A DNA stretch of 16,553 bases from JAWXBG01 sp044375415 (lineage in GTDB: Bacteria; Bacteroidota; Bacteroidia; Flavobacteriales_D; Sanyastnellaceae), in NCBI GenBank assembly GCA_044375415.1, contig JBILMS010000063.1, forward strand, positions 1 through 16,553. The letters are read 5' to 3'. Below are positions 1 to 5,349 of this stretch, in pieces; position 1 is the stretch's first letter; each line of letters opens with the position of its first letter. The position numbers were made by a program, and so were the translations under genes. The notes beneath the pieces are model-generated. The model saw only the letters and a list, made by a program, of their open reading frames with translations. It made no database searches and was not told the origin of the DNA.

Positions 1-555
1 CACCGACCATTTGAATTCGTAAGCCACCACAAAACCGCAGACCTCAAAAAACTCTCGAAGTTTGTCCACCGCACCTTTAACGGCGAAGATTTCATCGCCT
101 ACATCCAAGGCCTTCGTTACATCTACGAATCGGAGGGCGGATTAGAAAAAGTATTTACCGACGGATTTCAAACACATCAAAACGCCTTTGGAGCCATCGA
201 TCATTTTCGCACCAAACTCTTCGAAGCCCATTTACCCGCCCGCCTCGGCAAACACGTCGCCAGTCCGCAAGCCGGTTCCGCCGCCAAACGCCTCAACATG
301 TACCTCCGCTGGATGGTCCGCCGCGACCACACCGGCGTCGACTTCGGCCTCTGGAAAAACATTCCTATGTCCCAACTCAGCATTCCCTTAGATGTTCATA
401 CAGCAAACGTTTCAAGGAAGTTGGGTTTATTAGAACGAAAACAAAATGATCGGAAGACGGTGGAGGAGTTGGATGGGGTGTTGCGTTTAATGGATCCTTC
501 GGATCCGGTGAGGTATGATTATGGGTTGTTTGGGTTGGGGGTGGAGGGGTTTTGA
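1..555 (+). CDS. TIGR02757 (DUF2400) family protein, 3' part
   Basis: The reading frame is open from base 1 to TGA 553-555, so this is the C-terminal 184 residues of a gene that starts before the window. Recognisable family features are HRPFEFVSHHKT at the visible start, KRLNMYLRWMVRRD (about residues 97-110), GVDFGLW, PLDVHTANVSRKLGLL and the end DPSDPVRYDYGLFGLG. The family is widespread in Bacteroidota; its biochemical role is not established to my knowledge, and it is treated as a housekeeping protein. Codon use changes inside the gene: up to about base 385 many codons end in C (CTC, CGC, GCC), whereas from about 388 they are AT- or G-rich (TTA, TTG, GGG). The last ~53 codons occur again at 1818-1976. 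The reading frame is intact here, so this copy is presumably the functional one, possibly with a replaced 3' end. Confidence 0.88.
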   Translation, partial: HRPFEFVSHHKTADLKKLSKFVHRTFNGEDFIAYIQGLRYIYESEGGLEKVFTDGFQTHQNAFGAIDHFRTKLFEAHLPARLGKHVASPQAGSAAKRLNMYLRWMVRRDHTGVDFGLWKNIPMSQLSIPLDVHTANVSRKLGLLERKQNDRKTVEELDGVLRLMDPSDPVRYDYGLFGLGVEGF

Positions 556-780
556 ACCCTTCTTAAGTTAGGGCGGTGATATGTGGGAAGTAGGTTTTTG
601 GGAAATGGATGTGTCCTCATTCTCGTTCTGTTTCTCGCTCTGAGTAGGCGTGGGGTTTATTATAGATGAATAAATGAACGCCAATTAAGCTATTATATTC
701 ACACCATCTCATTACCGGAAAAGTTTAAATACGGAAAGCCACGTGTCCTTTTGGGTATCTTTGATACACAAATAAACTGG
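397..780 (+). repeat. Direct repeat copy 1: TIGR02757 3' end plus downstream DNA
   Basis: This stretch matches 1818-2164. Bases 420-555 align without gaps to 1841-1976 (constant offset 1421), differing at roughly a dozen positions, and the encoded 45 residues differ at only two (M/F and the final F/Y). After the stop codon the match is patchy: 611-653 resembles 1997-2038 (GTGTyCTCATTCT...TTCTGTTTCTC), and 713-780 resembles 2096-2164 (TACCGGAAAAGT..AAATACGG ... ACACAAATAAACT). Copy 1 carries about 35 extra bases between the stop codon and the second block. The homology therefore runs through both coding and non-coding DNA. Confidence 0.85.
756..763 (+). promoter_or_regulatory. Bacteroidota -7 box TATCTTTG in repeated block
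   Basis: TATCTTTG fits the Bacteroidota sigma-ABfA -7 consensus TAnnTTTG. It lies in the duplicated block and points at the kinase gene that begins near 839. No TTG at the usual -33 distance is visible. The equivalent position of the second copy (2140-2147) keeps the consensus as TATTTTTG although the surrounding bases differ, which argues for a functional promoter. Confidence 0.45.
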
Positions 781-833
781 TTTCCGGTTTTTTCAAAGCC
801 TCCAAGAGTTACTCGGAGATTGGAAAAAATGAT

Positions 834-841
834 TATCTTTG
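834..841 (+). promoter_or_regulatory. Possible second -7 box TATCTTTG overlapping the kinase start
   Basis: A perfect TAnnTTTG match (TATCTTTG) overlaps the TTG codon assigned as the start of the kinase gene. If it is used, transcription would begin around 847, so translation would need a later, near-leaderless start. The TTG at 820-822 is too close to be a good -33 element. Either this box or the assigned start codon may be wrong. Confidence 0.3.
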
Positions 842-1492
842 AACTTGCAGAATAACATCAAAAATGATTTACAAAATCTCTTTTCAGGAAAGGGCGAAGT
901 TAGGTTTGGAGCAACTATCCAAGCAGTCGCCCATTACCTTGAAGAAAGCTCGACTTCAAGCCCAAAAGTTGAAGACACTAAGCTTATCAAAAAACAAGAA
1001 GCAGAGAAGTTAGAAGTCTTCATTACTGAGAATGACCTTTGGAAAAAGGTGGATTTCACCAAATATGTGAGTGAAGGCGCGGAACAGAAGGTATATCTTC
1101 TTGATTCAATTCATGTTCTGAAGCTCAATGACGCCATTTATTATCCCACCTGGAGAGATTACTTTCTAAATCTTCTAATGCATAATTACTTCTTCCTTGA
1201 TACGGCCTATGAATTAATTGGATTTACAAAACAAGGCGAAATTCTTTACGCTATTGTTGAACAGTCATATGTGACCTTTACCGAGCCAACTGATCTTTCG
1301 CAGGTGAAATCATTTCTTTTACATAATGGATTTAAAAACACACGAAACAATGACTATTTCAACGCTGATCTTGGAATCATCCTTGAAGACCTTCATGACG
1401 AAAATGTTCTCACAAGAAATGGGGTCTTGTATTTCATTGATACGGTGTTCTATTTAACGGAAGGATTCGATCAAAAGAGAAACAACCGGTAA
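839..1492 (+). CDS. Stand-alone polyvalent-protein-type kinase domain protein
   Basis: The 217-residue product matches from memory the kinase-like domain described from phage and conjugative-element 'polyvalent proteins' (Pfam Kinase-PolyVal). Visible kinase-fold signatures are the loop EGAEQKVY (79-86), the candidate ATP-binding lysine in HVLKLND (K96), the catalytic-loop equivalent EDLHDENVL (183-191, H186/D187/N189) and the metal-binding equivalent FIDT (D201). Its substrate, protein or small molecule, cannot be read from sequence. No ATG lies in frame upstream: TGA at 830-832 closes the frame, so TTG 839 is the most upstream start available. A separate ATG at 829 opens only an 8-codon frame. 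The N-terminus is therefore uncertain. The gene sits with the small ORF at 1634 between two copies of a neighbouring gene end, which suggests mobile cargo. Confidence 0.75.
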   Translation: MNLQNNIKNDLQNLFSGKGEVRFGATIQAVAHYLEESSTSSPKVEDTKLIKKQEAEKLEVFITENDLWKKVDFTKYVSEGAEQKVYLLDSIHVLKLNDAIYYPTWRDYFLNLLMHNYFFLDTAYELIGFTKQGEILYAIVEQSYVTFTEPTDLSQVKSFLLHNGFKNTRNNDYFNADLGIILEDLHDENVLTRNGVLYFIDTVFYLTEGFDQKRNNR

Positions 1493-1509
1493 AAGAGACT
1501 ATCGGTAAT

Positions 1510-1600
1510 TACTGGTTTAGAAGGTTGTTGAAGATTTGTGCTAGAAGAAAGTTCGTTGATAAACTTGAAAAGTAATGACAGAAATCGCAAACTACCAGTA
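1510..1600. repeat. Weak inverted repeat between kinase and small ORF
   Basis: TACTGGT (1510-1516) is complemented by ACCAGTA (1594-1600), enclosing about 77 bases. Inside, 1538-1553 (GTGCTAGAAGAAAGTT) matches 14 of 16 bases of 3748-3763 (GTGCTGGCAGAAAGTT), which lies inside the longer hairpin at 3687-3803. This may be a degenerate relative of that element, but the evidence is thin. Confidence 0.3.
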
Positions 1601-1633
1601 GCTGTATAACGTTTTTAAACAAGTATTTTCCAA

Positions 1634-1798
1634 ATGGCTAAATCAAAATCATATCAATTGGACGTTGATTTTATCGGCAGTCAGGAGCCGCTAACGGAAG
1701 AGGAACAAAATGCTATTTCAGAGTACATCGCTGCTCAGAAAAATCTTAAAGCCGGTTCAAAAAGTACCAAAAAGAAATCTAAGAAGGCAGAGGTTTAG
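1634..1798 (+). CDS. 54-residue basic small protein, unknown function
   Basis: ATG 1634 to TAG 1796-1798 encodes 54 residues. The first two-thirds hold an acidic, ordered-looking stretch with DVDFIGSQEPLTEEEQNAIS (about residues 10-29), and the C-terminus is lysine-rich (GSKSTKKKSKKAEV). The D-x-DFIG ... PLT-x-EE pattern reads like a real conserved small protein rather than random translation, but I cannot name a family with certainty. It lies 141 bases after the kinase gene, on the same strand and inside the same repeat-bounded segment, so a functional partnership (for example regulator, antidote or substrate of the kinase) is possible. That role is inference from position only. Codon use is unremarkable for the AT-rich cargo. 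Confidence 0.6.
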   Translation: MAKSKSYQLDVDFIGSQEPLTEEEQNAISEYIAAQKNLKAGSKSTKKKSKKAEV

Positions 1799-1817
1799 TC
1801 ATCTAGTTCGCAGCGAC

Positions 1818-1976
1818 TACACCGCAACCGTCTCCCGCAAGCTGGGTTTATTAGAACGGAAACAAAATGATCGGAAGACGGTGGAGGAGTTGGATGGGGT
1901 ATTAAGACTTTTTGATCCTTCGGATCCGGTGAGGTATGATTATGGGTTGTTTGGTTTGGGGGTGGAGGGGTATTAG
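1818..1976 (+). pseudogene. Duplicated 3' fragment of the TIGR02757 gene
   Basis: The frame ending at TAG 1974-1976 reads YTATVSRKLGLLERKQ...DYGLFGLGVEGY, corresponding to the last ~53 residues of the gene ending at 555. Upstream of about 1818 the similarity stops: the aligned residues change from D-V-H to S-D-Y. No start codon or ribosome-binding context serves this fragment, so it is not expected to make a product. Its first codons (ACC GCA ACC GTC TCC CGC AAG CTG) have the C-rich style of the 5' part of the intact gene, unlike the corresponding ACA GCA AAC GTT TCA AGG AAG TTG of copy 1. This fragment may thus be the displaced original gene end, with copy 1 having been brought in with the cargo. 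Confidence 0.82.
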
Positions 1977-2139
1977 TTGGTATTCGTGGAACGGAAGTGT
2001 TCTCATTCTAATTCTGTTTCTCACTTTGGAATGGTGGGTTAAATCTAGATTCTTGGGTAAACTCGAGGGATGTGGGGACATGTGCACCTTGAGACTACCG
2101 GAAAAGTGCAAATACGGTGGGATATGTGCTCTATTTGGG

Positions 2140-2147
2140 TATTTTTG
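2140..2147 (+). promoter_or_regulatory. Bacteroidota -7 box TATTTTTG in repeated block
   Basis: TATTTTTG matches TAnnTTTG and lies 52 bases before the ATG at 2200, within the second copy of the duplicated block. No convincing TTG at the -33 position was found. It is the likely promoter of the two-gene unit at 2200-3650. Confidence 0.45.
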
Positions 2148-2199
2148 GTACACAAATAAACTAGTTATCGGGCAGCCTAAAAGACGACACAGAAAATAA

Positions 2200-2742
2200 A
2201 TGACAGACTTCAAAACATACTACAATTCAAATTTTCGAGACGACTTAAATCGGTTCTTCTCGACAATTCCTGATGAAAGTAAGTTTCACGAAGACAATCA
2301 AAACAAACAGACATTTTCAGTTCAATACGAAAGATTAACACCAGCATTTGACCATCTTAACTTTTTAGACAAAGACAGAAAAGAGTATTTTGCAGTAGCA
2401 CTCTTCCTTACGGTTTTAACAGATATGGTTTGCTTTTCGCATTATAAACCGAATTACAACAAATTCAGAAGTCTAACAAGATATCCAAAGTTCATTGGCA
2501 ATTGCCCTGGTGGATGTAACTACCATTATCACCCAAGCGACATATTTTTTGCTATGAACAAAGGACGTTCTTCAAGCGAACAGCATTTAGTATTCTATGA
2601 CAAGTTTTTAGAAGCAATAGAAACTATGAAGGCAGAAACAATTAATTTTTTTAAAGAACATTTAACGGAAGTAAATGGAGAGTTATTTTGGGATAAATGC
2701 CAAAGCGAATTTCCATACAGACCACAAAAAGAAAATATATGA
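2200..2742 (+). CDS. Unknown 180-residue protein coupled to Mrr
   Basis: I do not recognise a family. The product is soluble-looking and rich in aromatic residues. A hydrophobic helix (YFAVALFLTVLTDMVCF, about 63-79) is followed by a Cys/His cluster with C102, C106, H109 and H111 (CPGGCNYHYH), which could bind zinc. A charged helical tail (FYDKFLEAIETMKAETINFF, about 122-141) comes next. The stop codon overlaps the ATG of the downstream restriction endonuclease as ATGA (2739-2742), so the two are translationally coupled and probably act together, for example as a specificity or control partner of the nuclease. That role is inference from the overlap. The ATG at 2200 lies 36 bases after the repeated promoter block, which supports this start. 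Confidence 0.8.
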   Translation: MTDFKTYYNSNFRDDLNRFFSTIPDESKFHEDNQNKQTFSVQYERLTPAFDHLNFLDKDRKEYFAVALFLTVLTDMVCFSHYKPNYNKFRSLTRYPKFIGNCPGGCNYHYHPSDIFFAMNKGRSSSEQHLVFYDKFLEAIETMKAETINFFKEHLTEVNGELFWDKCQSEFPYRPQKENI

Positions 2743-3650
2743 TACCAGACTACCAATCAATAATGTTACCGTTACTTGAATTTATTGCAGACGGTAAAGA
2801 ATACAAAATGCGAAACGTTACAGACGAACTTGCAATAAAATTTGGTGTTACGGAAGAAGAACAAAAAGAATTATTGCCAAGCGGAGCAGCACCGGTGTTT
2901 TATAATCGAACTGCTTGGGCAAAAACGTATTTGAAAAAAGCGGGATTAATCGATAGCCCAAAACAAGGAATTGTTATCATTTCGAAGAGAGGCCTTGAGG
3001 TACTTAAGAAAAAGCCAAGTTCAATTAACGTAAAGTTCCTAAAACAATTTTCTGAATTTGTTGAATTTCAAACCGTAAAACGAGAAGACGAAAGCGAAAC
3101 AGAAACTAGCGAAGAGCAGTCTATGCAGACACCTGAAGAGCTATTAGAAACGGCATATCAGAAGATAAGAAAATCACTAGCATCCGAACTCATTAACAAA
3201 GTGGTAGAACTATCACCAGCATTTTTTGAGAGACTTGTAGTTGAACTGTTAGTAAAAATGGGTTACGGTGGTTCAATCAAAGACGCAGGTAAAGCAATGG
3301 GGAAAAGCGGTGACGAAGGAATTGATGGAACAATAAAAGAAGATAAACTTGGACTTGATATTATCTACATTCAAGCTAAGCGATGGAAGTCAGGAAATGT
3401 TGTTGGACGACCAGAAATTCAAAAATTTGTTGGTGCACTTGCAGGACAAGGTGCTAAAAAAGGAATTTTCATCACGACATCAAATTTTTCTAAAGAAGCA
3501 TTGGAATATGCACCGAGAAATGAAATAAAAATTGTTCTCATTGACGGTGAACAGTTGGCTCAACTAATGATTGACTACAATCTTGGTTGCACCTCTCAGC
3601 AGACATACGAAGTTAAAAAAGTAGACAGTGACTACTTTGGAGAAGAGTAA
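2739..3650 (+). CDS. Mrr-type restriction endonuclease (N-terminal winged helix plus Mrr catalytic domain)
   Basis: The 303-residue product has the two-domain layout of Mrr proteins. The N-terminal DNA-binding domain (about 1-92) includes RTAWAKTYLKKAGLI and ISKRGLEVL. An acidic linker (about 113-135) is followed by a PD-(D/E)XK catalytic domain (about 155-285). Visible catalytic positions are FFERLVVELLVKMGYG (162-177), GDEGIDG (191-197, with D196) and the Q-x-K motif IQAK (Q212/K214), followed by GRPEIQKFVGAL and the GIFITTSNFS strand. Mrr enzymes are type IV restriction nucleases that cut modified DNA, so a role in defence against foreign DNA is likely. The frame is open upstream to an ATG at 2697, but the ATG at 2739 forms a 4-base ATGA overlap with the preceding gene and begins exactly at the domain start, so I chose it. 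All key residues are present. Confidence 0.9.
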   Translation: MIPDYQSIMLPLLEFIADGKEYKMRNVTDELAIKFGVTEEEQKELLPSGAAPVFYNRTAWAKTYLKKAGLIDSPKQGIVIISKRGLEVLKKKPSSINVKFLKQFSEFVEFQTVKREDESETETSEEQSMQTPEELLETAYQKIRKSLASELINKVVELSPAFFERLVVELLVKMGYGGSIKDAGKAMGKSGDEGIDGTIKEDKLGLDIIYIQAKRWKSGNVVGRPEIQKFVGALAGQGAKKGIFITTSNFSKEALEYAPRNEIKIVLIDGEQLAQLMIDYNLGCTSQQTYEVKKVDSDYFGEE

Positions 3651-3686
3651 AACATACGGACGACAAGAAGGCCGACCCGATAACAG

Positions 3687-3803
3687 GCGTTTGGCAAAAA
3701 AGCGGGTTCCGTGCTTAAATGAAGTTTTATATTTCGTATCAAGTTCAGTGCTGGCAGAAAGTTTAGTGCTTCGAAATCCGCTTCTTCCCAATAGCCAAAA
3801 CGC
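3687..3803. repeat. Long imperfect inverted repeat, attC-like layout
   Basis: The outer arms GCGTTTGGC (3687-3695) and GCCAAAACGC (3794-3803) pair with a single extra A on the right arm. The inner arms, AGCGGgTTcCG (3701-3711) and CGAAATCCGCT (3772-3782), pair at 9 of 11 positions. The ~60-base centre contains the sub-repeats CAGTGCT and TAGTGCT. Two pairs of short arms separated by unpaired spacers, with a bulged base and a large loop, resembles the folded recombination sites of integron cassettes. The classical GTTRRRY core is not evident and no integrase is in view. The element fills the gap between the Mrr unit and the HNH-HIT unit and ends 15 bases before the HNH start codon. Confidence 0.6.
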
Positions 3804-3818
3804 TATAGCTCATTTTAA

Positions 3819-4847
3819 ATGACCACTCAATTCCAAATAAATGATCCTTCATTAGAATCCCAATGGAGAGCAATTATTCTATTTGGAAAAAACTCAGCGA
3901 CCTACAAATTTGCTTTTGCAAAATCATTGCTCGGTTTAATAGATAACGAAAGAACAGAAATAAAGCTAGGTGAATTAGCAATTCCATTTGCAAACTCTAT
4001 AGTTGAACATATAAGGAAAAGTGATAAACAGGGAAATGCCAGTTCAAGTAAGTTTTTAGAAGGTTGTAGAAACTACATCAATGAAGCAATCTCCAAAGAA
4101 GAGCTATATTCAATAACCGAACGATTTGGTTTTGTTAATGTAGTTGATGCTTTTCAAAACGTGAATGGTGGAATAATTCCTAATCCGTTTTATGAAAAGA
4201 ACTATGTTCAAGGCAAAAAAGAAATTGTAATTACAGACAATTTGTTCAAGATTAAAGAATTATTCCAATTTCGAAATTTAGAACAAGAGGTTGACGCACG
4301 TTGGAATTTAGTCGAGACCGCTTGGAATTTAAACATAAACCCTAACCTTTTGGAAGTGAAGTATGATGAGAATAAATCACTTTTTTTCATTGAGAGCAAT
4401 CTAATGAGGCGAATTGACATAACATCAGTCCGTGATTCTTTAAATGGTTATCAAAAAGGAAAGTGCTTTTACACTAATCAAGATATTTCCATAAATAGAA
4501 AAGATCAGAGCATTTGTGAAGTTGACCATTTTCTGCCGCATGTGAATAAACTGATTCATTCCAAAAATGGAGCAAACATAAATGGAGTATGGAATTTAGT
4601 TTTAGCCGATCACAAAATCAATTTGAATAAAAAAGCTAAAATACCTGAAAGAAGATTTCTCCATAGATTGTTTAATAGAAACGAATTTTATATAGAAAGC
4701 AAACATCCGCTAGCAGAGACCATTATTAACCAAACGGGTTCGACAAAGGAAAGCAGGAGACGATTTCTTGAAACCCATTATAATCTTGCTTTGACGCATT
4801 CGATTCAGCAATGGAAACCTGAAATAGAATTAATTGGAACTTTTTAA
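3819..4847 (+). CDS. HNH endonuclease
   Basis: This 342-residue protein has an N-terminal helical region with ESQWRAIILFGKNSATYKFA (13-32) and SSSKFLEGCRNYI, and a C-terminal HNH nuclease fold. The HNH signature is C216 in KCFYTNQ, EVDHFLPH (D236/H237, the general-base histidine), NGVWNLVLADHKINLNKKAK (N259, H265, N268) and a basic RRFLHRLFNR segment. The usual second zinc cysteine is absent (CFYTN rather than CxxC). HNH enzymes cut DNA with a metal ion. The stop codon overlaps the start of the HIT gene (TAATG, 4845-4849), so the pair forms one operon. Nearby Mrr and DUF2130 genes suggest a defence or DNA-processing role, which is inference. No clear TAnnTTTG box precedes the ATG; the hairpin at 3687-3803 fills the upstream gap. 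Confidence 0.85.
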   Translation: MTTQFQINDPSLESQWRAIILFGKNSATYKFAFAKSLLGLIDNERTEIKLGELAIPFANSIVEHIRKSDKQGNASSSKFLEGCRNYINEAISKEELYSITERFGFVNVVDAFQNVNGGIIPNPFYEKNYVQGKKEIVITDNLFKIKELFQFRNLEQEVDARWNLVETAWNLNINPNLLEVKYDENKSLFFIESNLMRRIDITSVRDSLNGYQKGKCFYTNQDISINRKDQSICEVDHFLPHVNKLIHSKNGANINGVWNLVLADHKINLNKKAKIPERRFLHRLFNRNEFYIESKHPLAETIINQTGSTKESRRRFLETHYNLALTHSIQQWKPEIELIGTF

Positions 4848-5212
4848 TGAAAGACTTTACAGAAATACTAGAAGAACGGATAATTTATAAAAACGAGTCG
4901 TTCTTTATAATTGAAGATGCATTTCCTGTTTCGCCCGGTCATCTTTTAATAATAAGCAATATTGTTAGAGAAAACTTTTTTGAACTTTCAATGAGGGAGA
5001 AAAATGAATTGACTTCTACAATCGAAATAGCAAAAGAATTAATCGAAAAAGGGCACAAACCTGATGGCTATAATATTGGAATGAATTGCGGAGAATCTGC
5101 TGGTCAAACCGTTTTACATTTTCATTGTCATTTAATACCGCGTTATAAGGGAGATATGGAAAGCCCAAAAGGCGGAATAAGACATTGCATAACTGGAAAA
5201 GGATACTACTAG
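4847..5212 (+). CDS. HIT-family nucleotide hydrolase/transferase
   Basis: The 121-residue protein has a complete histidine-triad domain: PVSPGHLLIIS (27-37), DGYNIGMNCGESAGQTVLHF (73-92) and the active-site triad HFHCHLIPR (H91, H93, H95). Its C-terminus, GDMESPKGGIRHCI..KGYY, is the extended tail of a specific HIT subgroup. HIT proteins hydrolyse or transfer nucleoside monophosphates from nucleotide conjugates such as AMP-lysine, dinucleoside polyphosphates or adenylated DNA ends. Length is normal for the family. The ATG shares a base with the stop codon of the upstream HNH gene, so co-translation is expected. One possibility is that it processes a nucleotide-linked intermediate of the nuclease, but the substrate is unknown. 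Confidence 0.9.
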   Translation: MKDFTEILEERIIYKNESFFIIEDAFPVSPGHLLIISNIVRENFFELSMREKNELTSTIEIAKELIEKGHKPDGYNIGMNCGESAGQTVLHFHCHLIPRYKGDMESPKGGIRHCITGKGYY

Positions 5213-5230
5213 TAAGCGCGATATAATAGT

Positions 5231-5270
5231 GCATTCGGAATATGCCGAATGCCTTTGCAGTTTTCTTTTA
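5231..5270 (+). terminator. Hairpin terminator after HIT gene
   Basis: GCATTCGG (5231-5238) and CCGAATGC (5245-5252) form a perfect 8-bp stem with a 6-base loop, 18 bases after the HIT stop codon. The following DNA is T-rich (CTTTGCAGTTTTCTTTTA), although the T-run is not immediate. It likely ends the HNH-HIT transcript. Confidence 0.65.
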
Positions 5271-5349
5271 CTAAGACGCCAAGCAATAGCAGCACTAAAT
5301 TATTACCTTTACTCATACCCCAAACAGCCCAACAGCTAAATTCCCCCCC

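Larger units (their letters stand above)
1818..2164 (+). repeat. Direct repeat copy 2: TIGR02757 3' end plus downstream DNA
   Basis: This is the partner of 397-780. The coding section is the pseudogene 1818-1976. The non-coding section includes the blocks 1997-2038 and 2096-2164, the latter ending in TACACAAATAAACT, and carries a TAnnTTTG box at 2140-2147. The next gene starts 36 bases after the repeat. Confidence 0.82.

Noticed and set aside
1710..1976. 88-residue frame starting inside the small ORF and ending in the TIGR02757 fragment
   Set aside because: Its first ~35 codons are the shifted frame of the 54-residue ORF and only the end is homologous; it is a chance fusion of a shadow with the pseudogene fragment.
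388..2164. Possible tRNA-type attachment site at the duplicated boundary
   Set aside because: No cloverleaf-compatible sequence is present in either copy; the duplicated segment is protein-coding plus a promoter block.
1902..2213. Opposite-strand 103-residue frame and overlapping plus-strand 87-residue frame (1936-2199)
   Set aside because: Both lie across the duplicated gene end and promoter block, show no family resemblance and have low-complexity composition.
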